Source of the DNA: Norana najaformis
Taxonomy: Eukaryota; Annelida; Clitellata; Crassiclitellata; Hormogastridae
NCBI GenBank assembly: GCA_964023275.1
Contig: OZ029925.1
Coordinates: forward strand, 9,231,719-9,295,718
Reading direction: 5' to 3'
DNA: 64,000 bases
Shown here piece after piece: positions 33,396-43,780 of this stretch. Within the stretch, counting starts at the first letter, position 1; the number at the start of each line of letters is the position of its first letter. A model generated the notes under the pieces. That model was not told where the DNA came from and did not search any database. It saw nothing but the letters and a program-made list of their open reading frames with translations. A program made the translations under genes and the position numbers.

Positions 33396-33945
33396 ATGAA
33401 TGTATGTGTGTATGCATGCATGCATATATGTATGTATGTATGTATGTTTTTGTATATATGTATCTTTTTTGTCTGTATGTATGTTTTATGTATGTATGTA
33501 TGTACAAATGTATGCATGTATGCATATGTTTTTATTTATATATTTCTTATGTATGTTTGCATGTATGTACGTACGTAAGTATGTTTGTTTAAGCATGTAT
33601 GTATGCATTATGTATGAATGTATGATTATATGTATATGCATGTGTATGCTTTCATATATGTAAATTTATATATATATATGTATCTGTATGTATGTAATAT
33701 ATGTGTGAGTGTATGGATGTATGTGTGTATATATGTATGTTTTAATGTATGTATGTATGTACATATGTATGCATGTCTATGTATTTGTGTTTATGTATGA
33801 ATATATGTATGTATATGTATTTATGTTTATGTGTGTATGTATTACTGTACGAGTATGTGAATGTATGTATGTATGTATGTATGTATGTATGTATGTATGT
33901 ATGTATGCAAGCATGAAACTGGCTACATATGTAGCACCTTTCAAT
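33396..33945 (-). repeat. Expanded (GTAT)n array abutting a retroelement end
   Basis: Over 500 bp of GTAT tetranucleotides with substitutions. It purifies to a perfect run at 33862-33908, where it abuts CATGAAACTGGCTACATATG and TAGCACCTTTCAATAGCATC. That junction resembles the CTGGCTATTTATATAGCGC retroelement end at 8200 and 59755, read toward the array. The array is therefore best explained as an expanded 3' tail. Confidence 0.8.
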
Positions 33946-34261
33946 AGCATCTCAAATATGTTTGATCACATTTGGTTGTAAAATCATAACATCGACGAAG
34001 CCACTGGGACACCTTTACATCCGAAGTGACTGGTGGTTCGACGAAAGACTTGACAATAACTTTTCAGGATGTCAGATTTGTAAATCGTATGATTTTCCAC
34101 TTGCTGAATGCTGGATACAAAGACACATACACCTCAGAACCAAGTCTCTCAAGGCTACTGTCTGGAGAAGCACATGTAGTAAATAAGCATTTATATACTT
34201 ACCGATCCATTAGGCCTAAAGCATAACTTACTAGCGACATCAATTTATACCTTCAGCGATA

Positions 34262-34408
34262 TATGTACATGTAAATGCACACGTTTTTCTATAGCGACCT
34301 TACGGCGTCCACCCTGATCATTTTTCAATGAATTAATCGGGTGAGATCCTTCATCACTGCTGCCCGTTTGAATGAATGGCACGCCATTTAAGGCCCCCGT
34401 GTACGGAA
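34262..34408 (-). mobile_element. tRNA-derived SINE R2, copy 3, 3' half (split by R1)
   Basis: Minus-oriented R2: tail GTACATGTAAATGCACACGT, then TATAGCGACCTTACGGCGTC, AATTAATCGGGTGAGATCCT and GCACGCCATTTAAGGCCCCC. It breaks at GTGTACGGAACG and resumes at 34626. Confidence 0.85.
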
Positions 34409-34624
34409 CGTAATCGTAATCATAATTCCAAGATTTCTACAGCGCCCAACGAAAGCCGCGCCGCGGGGACCAGCTTATTCACAGGCGTTCAGTCAAAACA
34501 AAATCGATAGGCAGAAGGTTTCGGTTCCAGGTCAAGATCCAAGAGTCAGGCAGAGAGACAGCGTGGCAGCTACGGTGGGTGATGTTTGGGGTTGGAGAGC
34601 AGAGAGAGAAAATGAAAAAGGGAT
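34409..34624 (-). mobile_element. SINE-like element R1, copy 9, nested inside R2
   Basis: CGTAATCGTAATCATAATTC at the left end, AAAGCCGCGCCGCGGGGACC inside and GTTTGGGGTTGGAGAGCAGA at the right. It lies between the two halves of an R2 element, so it is the younger insertion. Confidence 0.9.
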
Positions 34625-34625
34625 G

Positions 34626-34712
34626 TACTAGCCCGAGATTAACATCTCTGAAGTAAGCCACTATCCGGACGCGAACCGGCATCCTCACACTCACAGGCGC
34701 CCTGATGTACAC
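34626..34712 (-). mobile_element. tRNA-derived SINE R2, copy 3, 5' half
   Basis: Continues the R2 copy after the R1 insertion: CTAGCCCGAGATTAACATCT, AGTAAGCCACTATCCGGACG, CGAACCGGCATCCTCACACT. The head including the A-box is truncated near 34712. Confidence 0.85.
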
Positions 34713-34714
34713 CT

Positions 34715-35670
34715 GTACAATGGTAACATGCGAATAAATATATGAATTACTGGTAAACGCATACATAAATAAATTTGAACGCATTGCATATCTGATATGC
34801 CTGCGTGTGCACACCAGAATGGGAAAAAATATTTTAAAAAGTTGATGAATGCATTCGCCGTGAACGACGCCATTGTATTGTGTGCCTATGTATAAAGGAA
34901 GTTCGACTGAAGGGTTTCTTATAAGGGGTTCAGTTGTGTTGTCGGTCCACTTTATCTGACTTACAGCAGCGACTGTTCCGTTCTCACCTGAGTTTCTTGA
35001 CGGACCTCCTTCTTTTTTGGCTGATGTTTCAGTCGAGCTGAAAAGTAAGTTCTTGTGAATCTTATGGTGTGCAACTTCGGATTACTTTTTATTTTTTGGA
35101 ACTTGTGACTGTACAGGTTTTATGCTATTTCTAGCATTTAGGCCTATTGTTTTTGATAATAGTTCCTAGACAAGTGCCTCCTACGCTAAACATTAATTCT
35201 AAAACATTAGTAATGTTTTCCTAATTAATACTGCTGTACTACTACTTGACGAGAAAATTACTTTACCTAACTATTCTGCTTGATCGAAAAGTTTGTATGC
35301 CATATAAAATATTCAGCACCCGTTGGTTTTATTTTTATAATTTATTAATACTGATGTATACTATACATTATTCGTCACGTATTATAATATTATAAGTGGG
35401 CTATGTTATACAACTTTCCAGCAAGATGTATTGAAAGTCATTGAGGTAAATAGATATGAGTACTGAGTACTTGATCAGTTAGTCACACTTTTACCTACTG
35501 TTAGATGATGTTACATCTTAAGGATTCGAAGGAGACGTATTAGATGTACGCCCCGAATTTGGATGACTATTTTATCGTTTATAAAACTTCGGACTACACA
35601 CGGTCTTAAAAAGAGTCTGGCTGGAAATGAATTGTGGTAACAGCAACGCTTCAGAAAGGGGCACGCCACC
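34715..35670. other. Gene-free stretch
   Basis: AT-rich, no recognised gene or repeat family. Confidence 0.4.
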
Positions 35671-35677
35671 TATGATG

Positions 35678-35736
35678 ACGACGACGATGATGATGATGAC
35701 GACGATGATGATGATGACGACGACGATGATGATGAA
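35678..35736. repeat. (GAT)n/(GAC)n microsatellite
   Basis: Alternating blocks of GATGAT and GACGAC triplets. The Met/Thr- and Ile/Val-rich frames are artefacts. Confidence 0.95.
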
Positions 35737-35739
35737 TTC

Positions 35740-36790
35740 TTTTATCATTCGACATAATCCCCAGATCCCACTATTTCTTCGTCCCAACTGCAATCCTGAA
35801 TTCTCCCATGGAGCTGGTGGATACGTCCTTTCCTTCACAAATGACGAGTTTTAAAGCAGACAGTATGATTTCAAATTTCGTCGTTTAAATAGGAAATCTT
35901 ACTTGCATGTTCTTCAGGCAGCTTGCCTTCATAGGCAACTCGTTTCTGCGCAGTCAAGTGACTCGTAGTCCGCAATTTTTTCTGACGTGCAAGAATTGCA
36001 CGATTTTTAAGAATAAGAATAAATGTATTTTGTCTGCATTCTCGTGTCATTGTTCGGGATTTGTTCATGCGTGAAGAAAAAAATTGATTTTTTAGGCCTT
36101 CATTGTTCGGACGACGAGAGATTGTAAGGGCCCTAGTCTCAGGTTATATTTGAACTCATGACTCACTGTTAGAACTGAGTTTTTTCATCTAGCTACTCGC
36201 ATTTTTGCAACGCGGCTTGTCTAAAAACATTTCCCTGTCATACGGTGTATTAATCACCCAAGGTATTTGGATAAAAATAAAAGTCTTTAAGAGGTATGTA
36301 CCACTTGGATGACGTCAGTGGTTACATAAACCGAGAGTTATAAGCACGCCCAATGTGACTTTTCATAAAAGAGACCCATGTCTATTCGCTGGATAACGTC
36401 TTACTGATGGCCGACTGGACAGTAAGTGGCCCCTCTCTCCTAAAACAAGTGCATTCTAGAGTTGGATCACAGTGCTCGAAGTGCAGTGATAGACAGGGTC
36501 AGATCGGCTCATGTTATATAAGTTGAGAGGCCAAAGCACCAAGTCTGTGGGGCTCCAAATAGAATGGTTGCCCATGATGGAATGTCTATTGTACATTTTT
36601 ATATTTGTCTGTTGTATATTTAGTCCAGTGCTTATCTATAGCGTCTCGTTTCCTCTTGCTTAATTAATATGGTGCTTATTTGATCTAATGCTCAATTAGA
36701 CAATTGTTTTATTAATCATATTTAACTTGTCTTGTAGCTTTGTGCATACATGGTGCCGACTTTAAACAAGATGTAAAATTTAGAATTTAA
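35740..36790. other. Gene-free stretch
   Basis: No gene or repeat family was recognised. Frames longer than 60 codons here have no conserved motif. Confidence 0.4.
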
Positions 36791-36794
36791 TTTT

Positions 36795-37205
36795 TCTGGT
36801 GTCTTCTTCTTCAAGTTCTCTGCCCCTGGGAAGGTTCGAAAGTCCAGTAACGCCTGACGTTGTTGGGCCTTCTCTTTCAGTTTACGTATCCGTCCTCCAT
36901 CATCCAGTCTATTAGCATTTGTCTTGGTCTTCCTTTTCTTTTCTTTCCTTCCATTCTTCCATCTATGATATTTCTCAGAAAGAATCGCCTCTCAGTATTT
37001 GTCCAATCCATTTCCTCTGCCTCCTTGTTATTGTATTCATCAGAGATCTTTTCTCCTCCACATGTTGAAGCATCTCTTCGTTTGTTTTATGCTCTGTCCA
37101 GCTAATCTTCCCCATCCTGCGCCATACCCTTAACTCAAAAGCCTCCAGTTTTCTGATGTCTCCTTTTCTGATGGTCCATGTTTCGGATCTATGCAAGCTC
37201 TAAAT
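36795..37205 (-). pseudogene. Non-LTR retrotransposon relic (reverse transcriptase C-terminus)
   Basis: Minus-strand translation from 37198 reads HRSETWTIRKGDIRKLEAFE, then VWRRMGKISWTEHKTNEEML, then EEKRSLMNTITRRQRKWIGQ. This matches the conserved YGSETWTL...LEAFExWxWRRM...ISWTxHxTNEEVL...KRxLxxTIxRRQxKWxGHxLR tail of endonuclease/reverse-transcriptase elements. After a frameshift near 36975 it continues with DGRMEGKKRKGRPRQMLIDW, the basic GRPR block. Upstream palm motifs are gone, and an in-frame stop precedes the SETW motif. It is a dead copy of the kind often mis-annotated as a host gene. Confidence 0.85.
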
Positions 37206-37989
37206 CAATGTTTTAGCCATTATTTTCGTTATGTTCCTCTTCAGTTCTCCTCTGTTCTATTCTATTCTGTTCTAGCTATAGTTTTTAAATGATGTGGTCT
37301 AATTTTTGTATTAGGTAACACTGTGACGTTATATTCATAACATCTCAGCAACATTGCGCTTCTAAAATCGTCGGAAAAATTGCGATTACTTGCAGGAAGT
37401 TGAGCAATAAGAAATTCGCACAAAACTAATATCGTTGCTATTATTACTACCACGCTACACTAATTCTTGTTATGCTCAAAGCTGCATGTCTACCGTGTTG
37501 TGATTTCCTCTTCTGTGAAATTTATTAACGCTATTTCTGATCAGTGCTCCATCATATCCGGTTCGTCATGAAAAAGCTAGGACTATATATTCATCCCTTA
37601 TTCTCATGCTGTTGGCTACTTGTTGATTTCGTTTCTGGTTATCATTCGTTCGTTTATGGACGTTAGAGAGAAGGCAAAATACAGCAGAAAGTTTGTGTTG
37701 ATTTGAGACGATCAAGCCTGAAGACAGCTTGTGTCGTATAGAGAGCGTTAAGCAAAGTGCAAAGACATTAAGGTATCGATTGATTGATTCTGGATAGATC
37801 GATCTCAGCTGAAGGAAGAATGAGCGATTGCTACCGTCAGCTGGAAGAGACTCAGTTTATGAATACTGAATCAGGATCGTGTGATTCTCAGTACCCTACT
37901 GTATTAAAGGTTCATTTTCAGCAATGCTTCTCTGAAGTTGTTTTTAACGATTAATGCTTCAATATGTGACGCTGTGCAATTGTTAGTTA

Positions 37990-38097
37990 AGAATATGCTA
38001 TAGGTCCCTACATAGTAACCCTCTCAGGGGATCGAACTCACACACTGTGTACCGTTAAGCAAGCGCTCAACCACTCAGTAACTACCCAGCAATTATT
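37990..38097 (-). mobile_element. tRNA-derived SINE head (Ser/Leu-like)
   Basis: Read on the minus strand from 38092: TTACTGAGTGGTTGAGCGCT gives a good A-box. About 45 bases later GAGTTCGATCCCC gives a near-perfect B-box. The arm lengths are imperfect and no full cloverleaf could be drawn, so this is a SINE head or tRNA pseudogene, not a functional tRNA. Confidence 0.6.
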
Positions 38098-38163
38098 ATT
38101 AAAGTGCCAGGCTGAATAATGACATATTGTATTGTTCAATGATAATTCGTCATTTTCCACTAT

Positions 38164-38268
38164 CGTAATAGTAATCGTAAGCTCGAGATTTTCTCAACTC
38201 CCAGTGAAAGCCAAGTCTCGGGAATGAGTTTATTCACAGGCACTCAGTCAAAACTCGATAGACAGGTA
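38164..38268 (-). mobile_element. SINE-like element R1, copy 10 (truncated)
   Basis: CGTAATAGTAATCGTAAGCT, then CGAGATTTTCTCAACTCCCA and AAAGCCAAGTCTCGGGAATG. It stops after CTCGATAGACAGG. Followed by degenerate GTTATG/TGTAATG repeats to about 38490. Confidence 0.75.
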
Positions 38269-38502
38269 ATATAATGTAATGTATGTAATGTCGTGATTTT
38301 GTGTTATGCGATATAATAATGTCGTTTTGTGTTAAGGTGTCTCATGCTATGCTATGCGATTTTGTGGTGTATTGTTGCGTTATGTTATATCACAGGACGT
38401 CACTTTATGTTATGCTATGTGATGCTGTGTTAAGTTATGTTGTGCTATGTGATGTCACGTTACGTTATGTTACGTTATGCGATGAATTATTTGTAGGACG
38501 GA

Positions 38503-38748
38503 ATGGCGATGCGTGGGCAAAGTTCTGTCAGACTTCTGAGTGGTGGGACGTCACAGGAAGACCAGCATCACAGCCAGCAGCATCAGCAACGGCTACTGAT
38601 GCAGAAAGCGTTGCCTTCCACTTCAAAATGTGCAGCTCCTCTGTACAGTTTGGCTTCAGACGCTGGTTGTTCCCGTGTGCGTTCGTCATCTTCAACCGGT
38701 AGAATGCGGAACAACGATAAAAGCATCGTTTGCAACCTGTGTTATCAG
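38503..38748 (+). CDS. C2H2 zinc-finger protein, ZNF362/ZNF384/rotund-like, exon 1 of visible gene
   Basis: The frame runs from ATG 38503 to a donor CAG|GTAAAT at 38748/38749, phase 0, giving 82 residues. An acceptor-like TTTGTAG ends at 38496. The frame is open only from 38497, so this may be either the first coding exon or an internal exon whose upstream partners were not found. Residues 17-35 are Gln/His-rich. The last residues, SIVCNLCYQ, hold the two cysteines (C77, C80) of zinc finger 1. The exon ends inside that finger, and its histidines come from the next exon (VFSSKPSLLIHSQQVH). Joining the exons gives C-x2-C-x12-H-x4-H, a correct C2H2 finger, and this confirms the splice. See the second exon for the remainder. 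Confidence 0.85.
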
Positions 38749-39175
38749 GTAAATTTCGTTTATGTCATGGCTGCTGATTGTTAAGGCATCGACCTTCCAT
38801 CTCAGCCATCAGGATTCGGATCCCGGTTTGTTATGGCAAACTGACATGTAAATTTGTTGAGCCGTGTATGTATCTAGACAATTTTTATAGCGCATTTTAG
38901 AAGCTGTCAAGAGTGCTGTAACTAAACAGAAACTTTTCTCAGAAAATTTCCGCCAACACACCTACACCTTTAAAAATTATAAGTTTTATATTACTTGTGA
39001 TGGAAACATACAGTTTTCACCTAATTATTCAGCAAATTCCAGCCCAGTACAATGCAGCATCAAATCCACTTTTGATTATTTCCGACTTTGGGAGGGTTTG
39101 CTCAGGCATGGTCACATACAGATGCCTATAGGCGCTACATAAATACAAGTAGTGCGTCTGGATAACTGTTTCTAG
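38749..39175 (+). other. Intron of the zinc-finger gene, containing a retroelement end
   Basis: A GT-AG, phase-0 intron of 427 bp. It holds a retroelement-like segment: GTATGTATCTAGACAATTTT followed by TATAGCGCATTTTAGAAGCT (38867-38910). A second GGCGCTACATAAATAC end lies at about 39131. Confidence 0.85.
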
Positions 39176-40513
39176 GTGTTTTCGTCAAAGCCGAGCCTGT
39201 TAATTCACAGTCAGCAAGTGCACCGAACGAATCCGAAGCCATACCAGTGTCCTACCTGCAACAAGTGCTTTGCCAATTCGTCATACCTGTCTCAACACTC
39301 TCGCATCCATCTCGGCATCAAACCGTACATCTGCCCGCTCTGCCACCGTCGCTTCACGCAGCTCTGCCATCTTCAGCAGCACATCAGAACCCACACTGGC
39401 GAGAAGCCCTACAAATGTCAGTACTCCGGGTGCACTAAGGCCTTCTCTCAGCTGTCAAACCTTCAGAGCCACCTGCGGAGTCACATGACTAGTCACGTGA
39501 CCGCTTCGAATCCTGGTCACATGACTAATCAGGGGTATCGTTGCCACTCGTGTTGTCATTCCTTTGTTGACGTCTCTGCTGACCAAGCAAGCCCTTCACA
39601 GACGTCCAGCATTTACAGGAAGTCTTATGAACCGAGATTCTATATTGCGCAACGCACGGCACAATGTCGAGATCCAGATGCAGATATGAGTTACCAAATT
39701 GGTCTACCAACTGGAAGTGCTAGCATGTCGAAAATCCGCGATAGGATTTCAAACAACATCTGCGGCCTTGATGAAGCGCCATTTTCGGAGCCTGGAATAT
39801 CAATGCCAACACTGCATCGTGGCAATTCATCCGACAGAGGTAGTGTGTCCATTAGAAGTCAAGATGGCACAGATCCGGGAGGTTTTCCAGAGAAGTTTGG
39901 CTCACAGTTCAAAGATCATGACCTTTCACCGAGAGAAAAAGACACAGACATAAAGTACCATGACTCGCAAGTGCGAATGTGTTCCATGGAAACAAGGAGT
40001 TGCGGCGTTCTATCAAGTACAATCACAAGGTGTTGCGAAGCATCGCACTCAGGTGACAAGTGCGGCGCAGTGAAGATACTTGGCAACCAGTCGAGCATCC
40101 TAAGTGCGGCAGCGAAAAAAGGCGTCATCTTCGCCGGTGAAATAAGTCCAAGAATGAAGACATGCGATATGTTACTTATCGAAATGAATGCTGGAGAGAA
40201 GGGTTGCAGCGCCGTGTCTAAAAAAGAAGACTCGATTGAAGAAAAGTGCGAGATACGGCCTGTTGAGATAAGTGCCAGAATGAAGACTTGTGGGAGTCCG
40301 TCGTTGGATGAATGCTGCACAAGGGTGAAAACGTTTGACAAAATGGCGATTGATGAAAGCAGAGGAGCAAGAAGTCGCGATCCTTATGGAAGCGAGAAAC
40401 AGGAAACCTTCTTCTCTGAAGTACCGCGTGTTAACATTGATCAGCCGTTGTCTTTAGCTGTAGACAGCCCTTTGAATAGTCCTTTATTCGCATCGTCAGA
40501 AAATCCTTTCTAG
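39176..40513 (+). CDS. C2H2 zinc-finger protein, ZNF362/ZNF384/rotund-like, terminal exon
   Basis: Acceptor TTTCTAG ends at 39175. The exon continues phase 0 from 38748 and stops at TAG 40511-40513; total about 527 residues. Four intact C2H2 fingers lie at residues 77-98, 107-127, 135-155 and 163-185. The linkers are NPKPYQ, LGIKPYI and TGEKPYK. The words FANSSYLSQHSRIHLG, QLCHLQQHIRTHTG and KAFSQLSNLQSHLRSH are hallmarks of the ZNF362/ZNF384, rotund/squeeze and LIN-29 group of nuclear DNA-binding regulators. The next finger of that group survives only as YRCHSCCHSFVD (203-214), with no histidine pair. The final 300 residues have no domain I recognise. They contain a short internal repeat, EIS(P/A)RMKTC. 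Function as a transcription factor is inferred from the family. Confidence 0.9.
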   Translation: MFSSKPSLLIHSQQVHRTNPKPYQCPTCNKCFANSSYLSQHSRIHLGIKPYICPLCHRRFTQLCHLQQHIRTHTGEKPYKCQYSGCTKAFSQLSNLQSHLRSHMTSHVTASNPGHMTNQGYRCHSCCHSFVDVSADQASPSQTSSIYRKSYEPRFYIAQRTAQCRDPDADMSYQIGLPTGSASMSKIRDRISNNICGLDEAPFSEPGISMPTLHRGNSSDRGSVSIRSQDGTDPGGFPEKFGSQFKDHDLSPREKDTDIKYHDSQVRMCSMETRSCGVLSSTITRCCEASHSGDKCGAVKILGNQSSILSAAAKKGVIFAGEISPRMKTCDMLLIEMNAGEKGCSAVSKKEDSIEEKCEIRPVEISARMKTCGSPSLDECCTRVKTFDKMAIDESRGARSRDPYGSEKQETFFSEVPRVNIDQPLSLAVDSPLNSPLFASSENPF

Positions 40514-40820
40514 ATAGCCCTCTAAATAGTCCTTTTTTCACATCGTCATACAGAAAATCCTTTCTAGATGGCCCTCTGAATAGTCCTTTATTCACATCGT
40601 CAGAAAATCCCTTCTAGATAACCCTCTGAATAGTCCTTTATTCACATCGTCAGAAAATCCTTTCTATATAGCCCTCTGAATAGTCCTCTATTCACATCGT
40701 CAGAAAATCTCTTCTAGACAGTCATCTGAATAGTCCTTTATTCACATCATCAGAAAATCCATTCTAGATAGCACTCTGAATAGTCCTTTATTCCATGTAT
40801 CATCAGATAATCCATTCTAT
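40463..40820. repeat. About 51-bp minisatellite spanning the stop codon of the zinc-finger gene
   Basis: Seven units containing CTGAATAGTCCTTTATTCAC and TCGTCAGAAAATCC(T/C)TTCTAG. The first unit (40463-40513) encodes the protein's last 16 residues, DSPLNSPLFASSENPF, and its TAG stop. The other six lie in the 3' UTR. Because the period is not a multiple of three, the copies do not extend the reading frame. Confidence 0.95.
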
Positions 40821-40861
40821 TGCATACGTTGCCATCATATTTACACGTAAGTTCCGTACTG

Positions 40862-40905
40862 TACGCGTAAATGTAAATGTACATGATATTCTAAAGCGAC
40901 CGTAT
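40862..40905 (-). mobile_element. R2 SINE 3'-end fragment
   Basis: GTAAATGTAAATGTACATGA, then TATTCTAAAGCGACCGTATG: the (ATTTAC)n tail and terminal block of R2 only. Confidence 0.65.
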
Positions 40906-40994
40906 GTATACGTTTATTATTGTTTCCGAGATTCTGAACTATTCGCGTGCTTTTATGAATGACACTTACATTCGATGGCTGTTGCCTGTTATGT

Positions 40995-41000
40995 AATAAA
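40995..41000 (+). promoter_or_regulatory. Polyadenylation signal for the zinc-finger gene
   Basis: AATAAA about 480 bases after the stop, beyond the minisatellite. It is the first canonical hexamer downstream that I noticed. Confidence 0.5.
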
Positions 41001-41009
41001 GTGGGTTAT

Positions 41010-41916
41010 TAATACTAACAAAAGACTCAAGTGCCGCTTCAGATTGGGTTGAACGATGTAGCCTAGTACTTAAAGTTAAGACTTTTCTCTTAATTTCTTA
41101 TACAAGTAAGTTTAAATACTGTGATACAAATTCTAAAATCTTTCCAGCTTCTTCGTGATCATACATTTAGATCGAAACTAAAGATTCATCTCCTTCAACT
41201 TGCTTATCCACCGTAGCTTGGCTTTTGATTTGTCTCATTTATTGGAATTCGACCCCGCTTCTCCAGGTGATTATGATTTAGATTGCAACTTCCCTTGAAG
41301 CGACCATTGACTGACGACTTGGGCATTATGATAACAGCGCTATAGGAGTTTTTAGATTAGATTGCATTACGTTACATTAAACAGCGTGTAGCAATTCTGT
41401 TGGGTATAGTCTGGAATTAATAGTGATCATATTTCAAGGATGCACGGTTTGTAGACCCATAAAATGGCACAGTAGGCCTACCAAATCGATTGTGCTACGA
41501 TCTTATACGAGAAACTAACGCAAACCACATACTGTACCCAAACTTCTAAACTTCATTAAACTATCCAAAGCTACCTGTATACTACATTTTCAGTAATAAA
41601 TTGTCATATTTTGTAATACACAGTCACCGAGATGTGCCACTGAAATGATCTTTTTTGGCCATTCGTGTAATTGTCTGTTATTCAGCGCAGACCTGTAAGA
41701 AGTTTTATGGCGCTACTGTATTTAGATTGAGGTTTTATATAATCAGCGTCAATTTGGTTTGGTACATTTGTTAATAGTCTATATAAATATACATAGACTG
41801 GTGGTAACATATGGAAGACCATTTATATATATTATATAAGTTTCTGCCACGACAGCCGCATGTAGGGACATACGTGCTTATATATACGCACATATAGGCC
41901 TATATTATAAGCATCA

Positions 41917-41949
<33 letters not shown>

Positions 41950-42150
41950 AGCTCCCGGAGAGCACACGATGCAACGAACATTTAACGGGACGCTGGGTAT
42001 CAGTTGCTTTACGTTGACTTCATTCGTGTCTACACTTGCCCCAATGCGTTTGCATATTAAGTACTTGGAAATCACAGAGGACGCTGGTTGCTCGTGCGAT
42101 TATCATATGGATGTGATTAGGTTCAGTGCCACGCACCTAAAGCACAACTC
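41010..42150. other. Gene-free stretch
   Basis: No convincing gene. AT dinucleotide runs occur near 41915-41950. Confidence 0.4.
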
Positions 42151-42154
42151 AGCA

Positions 42155-42605
42155 TACACACATACATACATACATACATACTTACATACATGCATACATA
42201 CATACATACACACATACATACATACATACATACATACATACATGCATACATACATACATACATACATACATACATACATACATGCATACATACATGCATA
42301 CATACATGCATACATACCTACATACATACATACATGCATACATACATACATACATATACATGCATACATACATACATACATACATGCATGCATACATACA
42401 TACATACATGCATGCATACATACATACATACATACCTACATACATACATACACACATACATACATACATACATGCATACATACATACATACATATACATG
42501 CATACATACATACATGCATGCATGCATACATACATACATACATACCTACATACATACATGCATACAAACATACATACAAACATACATACATACATACATA
42601 CACAT
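42155..42605. repeat. (ATAC)n array of about 450 bp
   Basis: ATAC tetranucleotides interspersed with TGCATACA, CCTACATA and ATATACATGC variants. A longer period is visible: blocks such as CATATACATGCATACATACA recur about 130 bp apart (42352 and 42490). All reading frames are open and meaningless. Confidence 0.97.
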
Positions 42606-42847
42606 ATAACACAGCAGGTATCATATATTTTATTAATATGTAGACTATAATATAATATATTAGAAAGCCCTGCCGTGTTATAATTGTGGCATTACGTGCT
42701 ATAATGTAGCAGTGTAGATAATTATATGCTAGCAGACTGTGTTATGCCGATTTACAGCTCTGGGTTGTCTACAATCTGCTCTGTGAACTTTGCATAGACT
42801 GAGTCATTTAGTGAAATACGTTATAGTATAATAGGACAATAGCAGCA

Positions 42848-43072
42848 TGATTACAAGATTACATTATTACATGATTACATTATTACATGATTACATTATT
42901 ACATGATTACATGATTATATGATTACATTATTACAAGATTACATGATTACATGATTACATGATTACATTATTACATGATTACATTATTACATTATTACAT
43001 GATTACATGATTACATGATTACATGATTACATGATTACATGATTACATGATTACATGATTACATGATTACAA
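42848..43072. repeat. 8-bp minisatellite (ATTACATG)n / (ATTACATT)n
   Basis: About 28 units mixing ATTACATG and ATTACATT, with one ATTATATG and two ATTACAAG variants. The right half is pure ATTACATG. Confidence 0.95.
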
Positions 43073-43316
43073 TGCACAGATGTGTGATGTGATTGCGACA
43101 TTAAGTTGTGCTTTTCACGGGCCTCAACATCTACACTTTTGATTCAAATGAAATGACGAGAGTAGCCAACAAGACTGACATACAGAAATGGATATTCAGA
43201 GATACTGATACACATATGCAGAAATTAATAAATACAGAAACACAGAGATACAAAAATAAAGAGAGAAGTAAATACAGACATGCAGAAGTAGCAGAAGTAG
43301 ACATTCATAAATACAG

Positions 43317-43317
43317 C

Positions 43318-43354
<37 letters not shown>

Positions 43355-43356
43355 GT
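43317..43356. repeat. (CAGA)n microsatellite
   Basis: Ten CAGA units. Confidence 0.95.
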
Positions 43357-43485
43357 TAAGAGACAGCACCAAGCAGAGGGACAGTCAGTTTTACGTAATG
43401 TAATGACGACAATTGATATAGCATTGTAAGTAGCAGGCTACTTCTAGGGTGCTTTGAAAGTCGAAAGTCATACTGTAATCTGTCT

Positions 43486-43735
43486 GTAAATGTAAATGTA
43501 CACGTTTTTCTATAGCGACCAGTTAGCTCATTTTTCAATGAAATTATCGGGCGAGATCTTTCATCACCGCTGCCAGACTGAATGAGAGCCAAGGTATGTA
43601 AGGTTATGTAAGGTCCCTGTGTACGGAAGGTGCTAGCCCAAGATTAAAATCTCTGAAATATAGCCACTTAGTTATCGGTATGCGAACCGGCATCCTCACG
43701 CACGGAGGAGCCTTGACGTACGCTTTAACCAAAAT
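43486..43735 (-). mobile_element. tRNA-derived SINE R2, copy 4
   Basis: Tail GTAAATGTAAATGTACACGT, then TTTTCTATAGCGACC, GGGCGAGATCTTTCATCACC, GTGCTAGCCCAAGATTAAAA and GAACCGGCATCCTCACGCAC. The head reaches GTACGCTTTAACC. A (GTCT)n run (43737-43780) starts right at the head. Confidence 0.85.
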
Positions 43736-43738
43736 GCC

Positions 43739-43780
<42 letters not shown>

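Noticed and set aside
36975-37196. Apparent host gene encoding a basic protein with SETWT and TNEEML
   Set aside because: The motifs belong to the C-terminal part of a non-LTR retrotransposon protein, and the frame is broken. It is recorded as a relic.
37990-38097. Candidate functional Ser/Leu tRNA gene
   Set aside because: A- and B-boxes are good, but acceptor and anticodon stems could not be paired, and no terminator run of Ts follows at the right distance.
42103-42650. Many overlapping Tyr/Cys/Met/His-rich frames
   Set aside because: All come from the (ATAC)n array, which contains no stop in most frames.
42848-43072. CRISPR-like or telomere-like array
   Set aside because: The units are contiguous 8-mers without spacers, and the motif is not a known telomere repeat. 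It is a simple minisatellite.
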